A DNA stretch of 64,000 nt from Methanolobus psychrophilus R15 (GTDB taxonomy: Archaea; Halobacteriota; Methanosarcinia; Methanosarcinales; Methanosarcinaceae), in contig CP003083.1 of the NCBI GenBank assembly GCA_000306725.1, positions 1,736,001 through 1,800,000 of the forward strand, read 5' to 3'. The translations under genes were made by a program, and so were the position numbers. Each line of letters opens with the position of its first letter. Position 1 is the stretch's first letter. The notes under the pieces were generated by a model. It ran no database searches. It saw only the letters and a list, made by a program, of their open reading frames with translations, and had not been told where the DNA came from. Below are positions 1-8,623 of this stretch, in pieces.

Positions 1-432
1 ACAGCTACGGCAAAGGTCAATCCAACCGAAGACAGGGAAGTGGTGTATGAAGCTATAAAGAAGATGTTCCCGGAAAATGAGCCTGTGTATGAGGAACTGT
101 CCGAGCATAGCGGCACTTTCTCACTGGAAGGAGATATACATTCCCTTGTGAATATCCACTACCAGATAAGACAGGAACAGATCATCGACACGGCACGCAC
201 CCAGCTGTCCAAGAGCGTGTCAAGAGATGGGAAATCGACCTTTTTTATCCTCAGCAAGCAGGTGGCTACTGTAGGGCGCCTGAATTTTCCTGCACAGAAG
301 GAACCACTGGGTTCAATAGAAATAAACATCGAGGCCGACTCCCCTGAAGAGCTTGTGAGGTTCTTTGACTGGCTGACGCCTCCCACGGAGAATGGCATAC
401 CCGATTTTGAGTTAGATATAACAAGTGTTTGA
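1..432 (+). CDS. UPF0201 family RNA-binding protein (5' end outside window)
   Basis: The reading frame is open from base 1, so the N-terminus lies outside the window; the GTG at 40 is internal. The visible N-terminal part contains the NPTED segment typical of UPF0201 (COG1325), small archaeal proteins with an RNA-binding fold often described as exosome-associated. About 143 codons are visible, which is close to the family length, so only a few residues are missing. The stop is followed 12 nt later by the isomerase gene on the same strand, suggesting co-transcription. The family assignment is by remembered motif; the RNA role is family knowledge, not shown here. Confidence 0.75.
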   Translation, partial: TATAKVNPTEDREVVYEAIKKMFPENEPVYEELSEHSGTFSLEGDIHSLVNIHYQIRQEQIIDTARTQLSKSVSRDGKSTFFILSKQVATVGRLNFPAQKEPLGSIEINIEADSPEELVRFFDWLTPPTENGIPDFELDITSV

Positions 433-444
433 GGCTAACTGATC

Positions 445-1218
445 ATGAGGATAAGGAACCTGAGCTTCTCCACCCGTTCGGTTGTGGGTCCGTCCTTTGA
501 ATGGGTAGCTGAGCTTGAGGATATAGGTTACTCCGGCTGGGAGATGGTCCAGGAAGGCTCCCAATGCCTGACTCCTGAGAATCTCGGACACGTCCGGAAT
601 ATCCTGGAAACCACAGGCCTGCGGCTGAGTATCCACCTGCCTTTTTCCGACATGAACCTTGCAAGCCTTAATCCCGGCATAATGGCTGAGACCATGCGCC
701 AGATGCAAGGTCACCTGGAACTTGCCTCCGGGATTGCCGGGATTGCCGTGCTGCACCCCGGTTACCTTTCCCCGTACGGTGCAAGGCTGCCTGAGAGATG
801 CTGGCAGACAAGCATATCCTCCATGCAGGCCCTGTGTGACTTTGCAGCGGATTTGGATATTGTTATTGCCATCGAGAATATGCCTAACCTTCCCAAGATA
901 TTTGGCAAATATCCAGACGAGATGGTGGATATGATCGACCAGGTGGACAGGAAGAATGCAGGCATGACCTTTGACTTTGGACATGCCAATACCATGGGTC
1001 TGGTAGACGGCTTTCTTGAGAAGTGCCTGGACAGGGTTGTTCACATGCATATCCATGACAACCACGGCGGCCATGACGAGCATCTTCCTCTGGGAGAGGG
1101 CAGCATCGACTGGAAAAAAGTCATGGGAAAACTCACAGGTTACAAAGGGCTGATGGTCACTGAGATGAGCAGCGTTGAGGAAGGTGTACAGTGCCTGGAA
1201 TTCCTCAGAAACCTCTAG
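445..1218 (+). CDS. Sugar phosphate isomerase/epimerase-like TIM-barrel protein
   Basis: This 257-residue protein has the AP-endonuclease-2/xylose-isomerase-like TIM-barrel pattern. Metal-ligand positions are visible in order: SIHLPF (about residue 62), AIENM (about 137), FDFGHAN (about 177), HMHIHDN (about 200) and LGEGSIDW (about 214). These Glu/His/Asp residues normally bind divalent metal for isomerase, epimerase or endonuclease chemistry. The substrate cannot be told from sequence. It lies 12 nt after the UPF0201 gene, with a weak GAGG upstream of the ATG, so the two probably share a transcript. Confidence 0.8.
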   Translation: MRIRNLSFSTRSVVGPSFEWVAELEDIGYSGWEMVQEGSQCLTPENLGHVRNILETTGLRLSIHLPFSDMNLASLNPGIMAETMRQMQGHLELASGIAGIAVLHPGYLSPYGARLPERCWQTSISSMQALCDFAADLDIVIAIENMPNLPKIFGKYPDEMVDMIDQVDRKNAGMTFDFGHANTMGLVDGFLEKCLDRVVHMHIHDNHGGHDEHLPLGEGSIDWKKVMGKLTGYKGLMVTEMSSVEEGVQCLEFLRNL

Positions 1219-1454
1219 AAAAACTTAAGTTATCAACTATATTCCTGAAATCGTATTAATTTGATGGGTCTCAACAATAAATGAAACCGGGCAAAGGTAT
1301 TAAGCAGTAGTGGCTCATTATAATGTAAGTAATTGGGATATCGCAGACAGTAATACCGACAATTCTCTAATTCTTCGGTTTACATATTTTTAAAAGATGC
1401 CATAGCTGTGATAATCTCCAATACTAAAACGCGACTTTATAAAGAGGGAGTACT
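1219..1454. other. Intergenic region with csbD promoter
   Basis: No gene is seen. An A/T-rich TATA-like stretch around 1382-1394 precedes the CsbD-like gene by about 65 nt, leaving room for a short leader. A GAGGGAG ribosome-binding site lies at 1444-1450, just before the ATG at 1455. Confidence 0.4.
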
Positions 1455-1634
1455 ATGAAATCAAGCACCAAGGATAAAGTGGAAGGGAATATTCAAAAAA
1501 TTAAGGGGGAGGTCAAGGAGAGTGTCGGGGAACTCATTAATGATCCCTCCTTGAAAGCCGAGGGTACTGTTGAAAAGACAGAAGGCGAGGCACAAGAAAA
1601 AGTAGGTCAGATCAAGCAGGTTCTTGGGAAGTAA
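1455..1634 (+). CDS. CsbD-like small stress protein
   Basis: A 59-residue, very hydrophilic Lys/Glu/Gly-rich protein. It shows the CsbD pattern: DKVEGNIQKIKGEVKE near the N-terminus, then a second related helix (KAEGTVEKTEGEAQEKVGQ). CsbD-like proteins are general-stress proteins in bacteria and are found scattered in methanogens; their biochemistry is unknown. The ATG has a good GAGGGAG site 5 nt upstream, and a hairpin-plus-T-tract follows the stop, so the gene looks monocistronic. It is below the size at which ORF callers are reliable, but the family match is clear. Confidence 0.8.
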   Translation: MKSSTKDKVEGNIQKIKGEVKESVGELINDPSLKAEGTVEKTEGEAQEKVGQIKQVLGK

Positions 1635-1639
1635 AAAGA

Positions 1640-1675
1640 GCGGTGTATTATACGCCGGCTTCTATTTTTTTTATT
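1640..1675 (+). terminator. Hairpin-T-tract terminator after csbD-like gene
   Basis: A six-pair stem with one G-T pair (GGTGTA 1642-1647 with TACGCC 1651-1656) and a 3-nt loop is followed within a few bases by a run of eight T. It begins 6 nt after the CsbD stop. Confidence 0.55.
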
Positions 1676-1846
1676 CCTTATTTTTTCGAAGGCCGGCAAA
1701 TATGAACTTATAAATACTGTAGATATTTGTCTGTCGCCTCACTCTGCCTCTACTAGTTCATTTTTGGCATGACTACTTTAAATATACTTCAAAAGATCTT
1801 CATGTGGAAAGGAATACAGAATTTTGAAACGGACTCATTATCCGGA

Positions 1847-2026
1847 TCATCTGTTCTCTTCTTCCAGCCTGCCGTGCCTTCTGTCTATCTCATCCATCAT
1901 ATCCAGCATCTTGCGGACGGCTGTTCTTATGGCATCTGCCTGGGATACGAATTTCTTATCATTGCCGACATGACGGTTGAGGTCGTCAAGGAGTTCCTGA
2001 GGAATATCAAGACTTACTTTTGGCAT
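1847..2026 (-). CDS. Ribbon-helix-helix (CopG/MetJ-type) regulator
   Basis: A 59-residue protein starting MPKVSLDIPQELLDDL. The short beta-strand followed by two helices (through AIRTAVRKML) is the ribbon-helix-helix DNA-binding fold, so it is probably a dimeric transcription factor or the antitoxin type of RHH protein. An upstream in-frame ATG at 2086 would add 20 residues, but the chosen start has GGTGAG 4 nt upstream and begins exactly at the fold. No toxin-like partner gene is adjacent. The C-terminus is charged (ends LEEENR). Target unknown. Confidence 0.7.
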   Translation of the reverse strand: MPKVSLDIPQELLDDLNRHVGNDKKFVSQADAIRTAVRKMLDMMDEIDRRHGRLEEENR

Positions 2027-2180
2027 GTTCTCACCTTTTTCAAGAAAATGAACTACATTGAACTGATTGGATTTAATGCTTAGCAACCACGTTCAGAGAT
2101 CATAGTAAGAATGTCACTGAAGAAGAAAACAAAGAAAGGAAGAAACAAAAATCTGGTACTGTGTATTATGATTTTAATGC

Positions 2181-2253
2181 GAGCCGGAAGGGAGTTGAAC
2201 CCTTGGCCTACGGATTAAGAGTCCGTCGCTCTGCCTGGCTAAGCTACCGGCCC
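2181..2253 (-). tRNA. tRNA-Lys (CTT)
   Basis: The minus strand folds as a cloverleaf. The acceptor GGGCCGG pairs with CCGGCTC (one G-T pair), the anticodon stem ACGGA/TCCGT encloses loop CTCTTAA with anticodon CTT, and the T arm is AAGGG-TTCAACT-CCCTT. The CCA end is not encoded. Confidence 0.93.
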
Positions 2254-2336
2254 GCGTTGAATAACTAACTGAGCGAGACTTCCATACGTACTTTCCTCAT
2301 ATATACGTTTCGGTGAATATGAATGAGGCATGAATT

Positions 2337-4193
2337 TCAAACATGCCTCACCACACACTTTGACAGTCCGATGATCTCTACCATGTCACTGTTATCGGGG
2401 CTCTGTACTATCATTTGGCCCTTCTTGAGGTAGGGTATGCGTTTCTCGAACTCTTTTTTGACTTTCATTGTACCGATGGCTGCGTCATTGCTGAGATTAA
2501 GGATGATACGCGTGTTAATTTGCTTGAAGACTGTATCGTCAATGTCCTGCGGGTCCTGGGTAATAAGGAAAAGTCCCAGGCCTTCCTTTCTGCCTTGGCG
2601 AGCAGCATCGGCGAATTTGGAAATGAGCCGTCTGGAGTGTTCTCCCGATGCACTGGCAAGGTAGCGGTGGGCCTCGTCAAGGCCCAGGATTATGGGCGTT
2701 TCCTTGACCGCAGCATCTCCAGATGTGCTCAGTTTGTTATCCACTATCGTGCTCATCAGGGTGAGGGTTATCAGGTCGCGTATGCGGGAGCTGGTGATGT
2801 ATTCTGTTGGGAAGACGCTTACCTGGCCGGGCTTGAATATCTGGCCCAGTATCTCGCTGATGGGTCTTGCCGGCTGGTCGAAAACCCTTGCAAGGGTGCG
2901 GTTCTTCACCCTGCGGACAATGCCGTCAAAGGAGGATTCGTGTATCTTACCGCTTTCCACGTAATGGTCCCTGGTTCTGTCGTCCCCGATAAAGTCTGTG
3001 AAGCCGTTGTAAGTATGCTGGCCGGCCTTCTTGAAGTAATCATCCAGCAGCAGGTCAACACCCACATACTGGAGCTCGGTCATGCCCACCGGTGCGATGA
3101 GCCATGAATTGTAGCGCACCATCTCAAAAGGTATGGTGAACTCTACCTGCTCCGCTCTCGACCTGCCTTTATAGGCCTCTCCATCCACCTTTGCCACGAA
3201 GGTCCGCGTGTTTTTGCAGGCTCCGAAATTAACCTTCTCAGCCCTGAAATTGAAATTATCATCTGTCGCCAGCTCGGGATTGTCTTCGAACATCTGGGAA
3301 TATTCATCCTGAGGGTCCATGATAACAAGACAGGGATTCTTCCTTTCTTCCGAGCCCCTCAGTTTGTACCTGTTATCGTCGTTCATGAACTGGCGCAGGA
3401 TGTTCTTGGTAAGGAAGGTCTTTCCGGTACCGGTACTGCCGCAGACCAGCATGTGCCTGAATATGAGGGGGTCGCCCATGGAATAATCGTTCCTGAGATA
3501 ATAAGGAACAGTGGGCGGTACTGCATGGGTTTTGACAAGCTCCCCGCCCACGCTCAGGTGTCCAAGGAATATGCCTTCTCCGGGAATGTTAAGCCCGGTC
3601 TGTATCTTGGCCTTCTCGGTAACGGGCATTATAGGTGTGTTAGGACGCGGTATCCTGTCCCCCATCCTTCTTGCAAGGAAACTTCCATTCTTTGTTTTCT
3701 GCTCGTAGAGTATGCATATAGGATCAAGGCAGGCCAGGAATTTGTAGTCGACCTCGTCCGTATCGTTGAACTGAAGCATTCTCCGTGAGTGGATCTCAGT
3801 GGCATCATCCACTGAATATTCCTGGACGTATTGCAGTTTCCATATCCTGGCAAAAAGGTCCTCGTCTCCGTAAGGTACTATGACATAGGTCCCAAGGCGC
3901 ACGTTCCTGCGGCAGGAAGTTGTGATGTATCCTGTTATCCTTGCTCCGGTGTCTGTTATTTCCAGGGGCTCAAAACCGGTTGTGATAATCCCAAGAGCGC
4001 TTTCTAATCCATTGCCTGATGCACTTTCTGTGACACTGTCGCAGGGCTCATAATCCTCAAAAAGGTGCTGTTTATCCTCAACGGGAAGATCTTTTTCCCT
4101 GGGATTGTTTTCATTGGTCCTTATAACCACTTTTGTTGTTCCGGTGCCGCTGCTGACCCTGGAAACAAAAGAAAGTATGTCCTCATCTCTCAT
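2337..4193 (-). CDS. herA: HerA-like DNA translocase/helicase ATPase
   Basis: The protein has a roughly 240-residue N-terminal beta-rich part (HAS-barrel-like) and then a HerA/FtsK-type ATPase core. Walker A is GSTGTGKT at about residue 252. Walker B is in LGLDEAHRYL, followed by a TRIILNLSND segment typical of the arginine-finger region. HerA forms hexamers that pump DNA and work with NurA nuclease in end resection. The ATG at 4193 is preferred to one at 4217 because GGGGC lies 7 nt upstream of it. It overlaps the upstream nurA-like gene by 11 nt, so the two are translationally coupled. Mre11 and Rad50, frequent partners, are not in this window. Confidence 0.85.
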   Translation of the reverse strand: MRDEDILSFVSRVSSGTGTTKVVIRTNENNPREKDLPVEDKQHLFEDYEPCDSVTESASGNGLESALGIITTGFEPLEITDTGARITGYITTSCRRNVRLGTYVIVPYGDEDLFARIWKLQYVQEYSVDDATEIHSRRMLQFNDTDEVDYKFLACLDPICILYEQKTKNGSFLARRMGDRIPRPNTPIMPVTEKAKIQTGLNIPGEGIFLGHLSVGGELVKTHAVPPTVPYYLRNDYSMGDPLIFRHMLVCGSTGTGKTFLTKNILRQFMNDDNRYKLRGSEERKNPCLVIMDPQDEYSQMFEDNPELATDDNFNFRAEKVNFGACKNTRTFVAKVDGEAYKGRSRAEQVEFTIPFEMVRYNSWLIAPVGMTELQYVGVDLLLDDYFKKAGQHTYNGFTDFIGDDRTRDHYVESGKIHESSFDGIVRRVKNRTLARVFDQPARPISEILGQIFKPGQVSVFPTEYITSSRIRDLITLTLMSTIVDNKLSTSGDAAVKETPIILGLDEAHRYLASASGEHSRRLISKFADAARQGRKEGLGLFLITQDPQDIDDTVFKQINTRIILNLSNDAAIGTMKVKKEFEKRIPYLKKGQMIVQSPDNSDMVEIIGLSKCVVRHV

Positions 4194-5466
4194 CCGTTTC
4201 GCCCCATCTTGTATCATTATATGTTGTGTCTATCCTTGAATTCCTGAACCTGTCAATTATCAGGCGTTTCTCAGATATCTGTATCTTTGCCAGGGAATCA
4301 GCCTTTGCAAGTGTCCTTGGTATGCCGTTCAGTGCTATATCATAGAGTACTTTTCTTGTGATAAGGTTCCTCATTTCCTCGTCCTTCACAAGGCCGTAGG
4401 GAGACTCTATCTTGAATATCGTGTTCATGGAAGGCACCAGCACCATAAAGAAAGCAAGTGCATAGTCCTCTGCAGGAAACTTGTGGTTAAGCTTATCCCT
4501 GACAAGAGGGGATGTGGCATTCAACATTCTCTCGTAGAACTGATTCGGCTGCATGAACCAGTTAGTATACATGATATATTTTCTTGCATCAGAGCCCTTC
4601 ATGCCTGCCCTCTCCGGGGACAGCGCATTCTTGAAGAACTGTGCATCCAGCAGCCAGGGCAGATCAAGTTCCTTTTCCTGTTTTTTCAGGGCCTGCATCA
4701 CCTGCATGTCCTCGGGGTTCTTGACAAAGCCCACCAGAGGTCTGCGCTTCTCCATGTGATGGTCCATGATATCAATATAGTTCTGCATGATCTTCGTGCA
4801 ATGGGGATCGGTGCGTACTTGGATATCTTCCGATGGCACAACCATCCAGTACATCAGTCTCTTGGGATATATGGGGCCGTCCATGATGAAGAAACTTCCA
4901 TCCTCCATCCGCTCACGCATCCATAATATATGCTCGGATTCGCAGAGATACAAAGCGATATCATGCAGCATATTGTTGACCTTCTTGTTCAGTGTGCCCG
5001 GCTGGATGCGTATTATCTTCTTGCGCCCCGCCCCGGAATCGAAATATTCCCATTCCGAGATAGTGCTTATTGCGACCTTCTGGCTGGCAGTGTATGTAGC
5101 TGCCACTATGGTGCGCATATTATGTGTATCCAGGTTGGTAGGTGTCGATGTCATGGCGCAGTGACAAAAATCGACGTACAATCCGTTATCGAATGTCCTT
5201 GCGGTCGTACTTCCACTGTCACAGGCATAACAGATATTAAAGGGGTCTTTGGAGCCTGTCATCCTCTCAATGCTTGCTCTGCCCCTTTTCACCTTTCCGA
5301 TGGCTTTAAGGATGATCTTGCCGTCGTACCTTAGTTCCTTAAGCAGGCACAGGATATCGGATACAGAATCATTGTCATCACTCTCAGGATCCTCCTTTTT
5401 AAGACAGGAGTCTATACGTGACACAAGATCATGCATCTCTTTTATATGAACCGGCTCAAGGGTCAT
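4183..5466 (-). CDS. nurA: NurA-family nuclease partner of HerA
   Basis: A 427-residue protein directly upstream of, and overlapping, the HerA gene. An acidic segment ACDSGSTTARTFDNG (about residue 79) corresponds to the NurA Asp motif near the N-terminus, and the C-terminal part has further conserved acidic and His residues. NurA nucleases are 5'-3' DNases that sit on the HerA hexamer. The sequence is divergent and the call rests partly on the tight pairing with HerA. No clear Shine-Dalgarno site precedes the ATG. NurA is most likely; an uncharacterised HerA-linked nuclease is the alternative. Confidence 0.72.
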   Translation of the reverse strand: MTLEPVHIKEMHDLVSRIDSCLKKEDPESDDNDSVSDILCLLKELRYDGKIILKAIGKVKRGRASIERMTGSKDPFNICYACDSGSTTARTFDNGLYVDFCHCAMTSTPTNLDTHNMRTIVAATYTASQKVAISTISEWEYFDSGAGRKKIIRIQPGTLNKKVNNMLHDIALYLCESEHILWMRERMEDGSFFIMDGPIYPKRLMYWMVVPSEDIQVRTDPHCTKIMQNYIDIMDHHMEKRRPLVGFVKNPEDMQVMQALKKQEKELDLPWLLDAQFFKNALSPERAGMKGSDARKYIMYTNWFMQPNQFYERMLNATSPLVRDKLNHKFPAEDYALAFFMVLVPSMNTIFKIESPYGLVKDEEMRNLITRKVLYDIALNGIPRTLAKADSLAKIQISEKRLIIDRFRNSRIDTTYNDTRWGETDER

Positions 5467-5762
5467 GGAATAGGATAGTTTCCGCGTAGTATAATATCAT
5501 TGTGGCCCGGCAGGTGGATATTCCTTTCAGGGATGTATCTGGGTGAGATTGTAAACTTAATTTAATATTCTTCATCATTCCATAATTTTAATTTAGTTCC
5601 ATTAAGTGCTCTTCTCTAAAGGCTAATCAAGTTAACTTACCTGCTGATAAAGTCCATTTTTTAAAAACTCTTATATAGGAACCTTGATAAGATATATCAC
5701 TTATAAACACGGCTTCTATATGTCATTCTACAGAAGCCTCATAGATAAAAGAGGTTGTAGTT
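5467..5762. promoter_or_regulatory. Intergenic promoter region between nurA and the symporter gene
   Basis: No gene is seen. An A-rich element followed by TTATATAGG at 5671-5679 resembles a BRE/TATA box for the plus-strand symporter, and a second candidate CTTATAAAC lies at 5700-5708. AGAGGTT at 5751-5757 is the likely ribosome-binding site for the ATG at 5763. Confidence 0.45.
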
Positions 5763-7700
5763 ATGGAGAATTATCAGATATTCCTTTTATTGATGGTGAT
5801 TTACCTTCTTGGTTTGATCTCCATCGGATTGTACTTCTCAAAAAAACAAAAGTCTGTGACTGACTTCTGGCTTGCAGGGCGCAGGATAGGCTCAATAGCT
5901 ATCGGTTTCTCAGCGGCATCCTCGTGGATGACAGCAGGTGGGATACTAGCTGTCATTGGCCTTTACATGGTGCTGGGCATGGGCTCCATCTGGAGTTTTG
6001 TGGCCCCGAACATCCTGGCACTACTGCTGATCGCCCTTCTTGTAGGGAAGATAAAGCATCTGCCTGCCATCACACAGCCGGAACTCCTCGAGCAAAGATA
6101 TAGCGGCGCTCTGCGTGGTCCTGTAGCTCTTATTATTGCAATTGTGATGATCCTCTTTGCTGTTGCAGATATCAGAGGTCTCTCACTGGTTCTGGAAATA
6201 TTCTTCGGTATGCCACCTATCTATGCTGCTGCAATCGTGGCTGTTGCTATCTCCCTGTATGTGACCCTGGGAGGCTTTTCAGCAGTGGTCTGGACAGATA
6301 TGGTCCAGTTCGTCTTGCTCTCCACCTTTGCGCTTATAATGGCTCTTGTTGTGGTGAATGCGGCTACTGCCGGCACTGCCGAAGCTCCGGCTATCAGTGC
6401 ATCAGAGCTCTTTGGAACTGTTTCTTCCGATTGGTGGAACCCGCTCATCATCGGTATACCTGCTGTGATGATCTTTATCTTTGCCATCATTCCCGGATGG
6501 GTAACAGAACAGGACCCATGGCAGAGGATATGGGCTTCCAGGGATGAGAAATCAGCACGTAACGGTATGATACTGGGTTCGTTCCTGATATTTCTGGTCT
6601 TTGGTGTGGCATGTACGATCATAGCTATCGGACTTAGCTATCTTTATCCTGAGATCCCTGCATCGTTTGCAGATATCGGCATGGGTGCCATGGCACAGGC
6701 TGAGCCGGCACTGCTGTTTTTTATAGTTGAGAACCTGTCTCCCTTTGCACTTGGCCTGGCGGGTGTCGGTCTTGCTGCAGCAGCAATGTCTTCCGCAGAT
6801 ACCTTTGCAACATCCGGCGGTTCATGCCTTTCCCGTGACATCTACCAGCGGTTCATAAAGCAGGATGCAACAATGAAAGAGATGATGGCTGTCAACAGGG
6901 TCAGTGTACTGATAATTGTGCTGGCGGCAACATTCTTCTCATTCTACATCACGGGCATCATAGAAGCCATCCACATTGCGACCTTCATTGCCAGTGCTTC
7001 CTACTTCTTCCCACTCATGGGTGGCCTGTACTGGAAGCGTGCAACAACGGAAGGTGCTATGGCAGGACTTATAGTAGGAGCAGTCGCACAGATATCCTTT
7101 ACTATAATCGACTACACGAGCACTCCTTTGCAGTCCATAGCTTTCCTTGCACCTATCAGCCCGTTGCTATCAAACCACGGTGTCATTATTGGTATGCTTC
7201 TCAGCGGAGTAGCATTCTTTGGTGTCTCGCTTGCAACCAAGCCTTCAAGTCTTGTGAACCTGGCTCCTTTCTTTGCTGACGAGGCAGAGAAACTTGTCAA
7301 AGAAGAGATCACTGTCCAGGACTCCGACGTCCAGTACAAAAAGCTTCTTGGCAGCCTTGAGAAGGAGATCACCGGTGACCGTGCCAGCCTCAAGCTCAAC
7401 CTCGAGGCATCTGCAACCGTCAACTGGGAAAGGTTCGTGAACGAGCTCAAATCCATACACCCTTCCTGGGTCACACCCACAGGTGTCAATGCTGTATACT
7501 GGCTGACAAAAGGCGATATGCTTGCATGTGTCTCCCTTAGCCGCGGGCACACGGAAAAAGAGATATGGTTCTCTTCAGAACCAAGGACAAAAGATGTGGA
7601 AAATGCCTCAAAAGAATTGTTCACAGCTTTCAAGCAGGTTGCAGAGGCTCTTGACAATATCGGTATCATGCTGACACTGCCAAAGCCTCAGGAAGCCTGA
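5763..7700 (+). CDS. Sodium:solute symporter family transporter
   Basis: A 645-residue polytopic membrane protein. The N-terminal part is typical of the SSS family: an outward first helix, then DFWLAGRR and a Gly/Ser-rich second helix. About 13 hydrophobic segments run to residue 510. A soluble tail of about 130 residues follows, rich in charged residues and without a recognised sensor domain. SSS proteins import small organic solutes with Na+; proline, pantothenate, acetate and others are possible, and the sequence does not fix the substrate. The gene has its own promoter and a strong terminator, so it is probably monocistronic. Confidence 0.85.
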   Translation: MENYQIFLLLMVIYLLGLISIGLYFSKKQKSVTDFWLAGRRIGSIAIGFSAASSWMTAGGILAVIGLYMVLGMGSIWSFVAPNILALLLIALLVGKIKHLPAITQPELLEQRYSGALRGPVALIIAIVMILFAVADIRGLSLVLEIFFGMPPIYAAAIVAVAISLYVTLGGFSAVVWTDMVQFVLLSTFALIMALVVVNAATAGTAEAPAISASELFGTVSSDWWNPLIIGIPAVMIFIFAIIPGWVTEQDPWQRIWASRDEKSARNGMILGSFLIFLVFGVACTIIAIGLSYLYPEIPASFADIGMGAMAQAEPALLFFIVENLSPFALGLAGVGLAAAAMSSADTFATSGGSCLSRDIYQRFIKQDATMKEMMAVNRVSVLIIVLAATFFSFYITGIIEAIHIATFIASASYFFPLMGGLYWKRATTEGAMAGLIVGAVAQISFTIIDYTSTPLQSIAFLAPISPLLSNHGVIIGMLLSGVAFFGVSLATKPSSLVNLAPFFADEAEKLVKEEITVQDSDVQYKKLLGSLEKEITGDRASLKLNLEASATVNWERFVNELKSIHPSWVTPTGVNAVYWLTKGDMLACVSLSRGHTEKEIWFSSEPRTKDVENASKELFTAFKQVAEALDNIGIMLTLPKPQEA

Positions 7701-7725
7701 ATTAAGCACAGGAATGAGTTTTGCT

Positions 7726-7765
7726 GCTTTGGAGGGCAGTCCTCCAAAGCTCCTATCTGTTTTTA
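7726..7765 (+). terminator. Strong hairpin terminator after symporter gene
   Basis: A perfect 10-bp stem GCTTTGGAGG/CCTCCAAAGC (7726-7735 with 7741-7750), with loop GCAGT, is followed by a T-rich tail at 7759-7764. It lies 25 nt after the stop codon. Confidence 0.8.
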
Positions 7766-7899
7766 GTCTGCCAGTTTTAATTTGCCAGATGTCCTTCTTT
7801 TCTCCAAAATATCTTACATCGGTAAGTACTTCTATTGTTGATCACATAATATTTTCCGGTGGTATAGTGGAAGTATAAAATCCTTTCTCTGATAGTGAA

Positions 7900-8161
7900 A
7901 TGACTGGTGAGCATGGCAAAGATGTCCGGGCCCTGGAGGAAGAGTTCGATAGCCTGTCCGGTAAAGAGAAACTGGATGTGCTGGGACTGCAGACATTGTG
8001 CTGCAGACGGTTTCCAGACATAAGGACATATGTTCCCTGGAGCGCAGGCCTGTAAAACCCTCAAGGACAGCAAACGAGATCATCTCAGGAATGTCCCCGA
8101 GGTCTCTGGACTATTCCCAGGGATTTGATGATTTTGCAATGATGCGAAGTAAAATGAGGTA
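7900..8161 (+). pseudogene. Frameshifted small gene of unknown function
   Basis: From the ATG at 7900 a coding-like frame (MTGEHGKDVRALEEEF...) runs to a TAA at 8053. From about 7966 to a TAA at 8159 the -1 frame is open and equally protein-like (..GTADIVLQTVSRHKD.., ..RTANEIISGMSPRSLDY..). Joined by a shift between 7966 and 8052 they give one peptide of about 86 residues ending 6 nt before the VOC gene, as expected for the first gene of an operon. I do not recognise the family. It may be a decayed gene, a sequencing error, or chance openness of two frames. Confidence 0.4.
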
Positions 8162-8166
8162 ATGTC

Positions 8167-8553
8167 ATGGAAGCAAGGATTAATTTGATCACGATATGGA
8201 CAGACAATATGGAGGCAATGAAAGATTTTTATGCCAATTCGCTGGGATTTGAAATCGCAAACGACCTCGGGAATTACGTTGAATTCAAGAACGAAGGTGT
8301 CAAGTTTGCTCTGTGTACGAGGGAAGTCATGTACGAGTATAGCGGGGAATATAAGAAACAAAGTGTCGGTCAGTCTTTTGAACTGGCTTTCCCGTGTAAG
8401 GGTCCTGATGATGTGGACAGATCGTATAAAGATATAATTGCAAAAGGCGGAAATCCTGTCCAAGGGCCGCAAAATATGCCATGGGACCAAAGAACGGCAT
8501 TGTTTTCGGATCCTGACGGGAACATACATGAGATCTTTGCAGATATGGAATAA
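8167..8553 (+). CDS. VOC (glyoxalase/bleomycin-resistance) superfamily protein
   Basis: A 128-residue single-module VOC protein. It has the paired beta-alpha-beta-beta-beta pattern: INLITIWTDNMEAMKDFY at the start and DPDGNIHEIFADME at the end, the latter being the typical second-module metal-ligand Glu region. VOC dimers bind divalent metals and act as isomerases, dioxygenases or antibiotic-binding proteins. No specific reaction can be inferred. It follows the frameshifted small ORF by 5 nt. Confidence 0.8.
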   Translation: MEARINLITIWTDNMEAMKDFYANSLGFEIANDLGNYVEFKNEGVKFALCTREVMYEYSGEYKKQSVGQSFELAFPCKGPDDVDRSYKDIIAKGGNPVQGPQNMPWDQRTALFSDPDGNIHEIFADME

Positions 8554-8623
8554 TTGTAGTTCTCAGGCGCCGTAATTTCATCACTCAAAACATATAAGTG
8601 AAATACAGATTAATAATACTGTC

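Noticed and set aside
412-1083. Long minus-strand ORF opposite the isomerase gene
   Set aside because: It lies wholly antisense to a gene with clear TIM-barrel motifs and has no recognisable domain.
2415-3107. 230-codon plus-strand ORF opposite herA
   Set aside because: Shadow of the HerA ATPase, which carries intact Walker motifs on the other strand.
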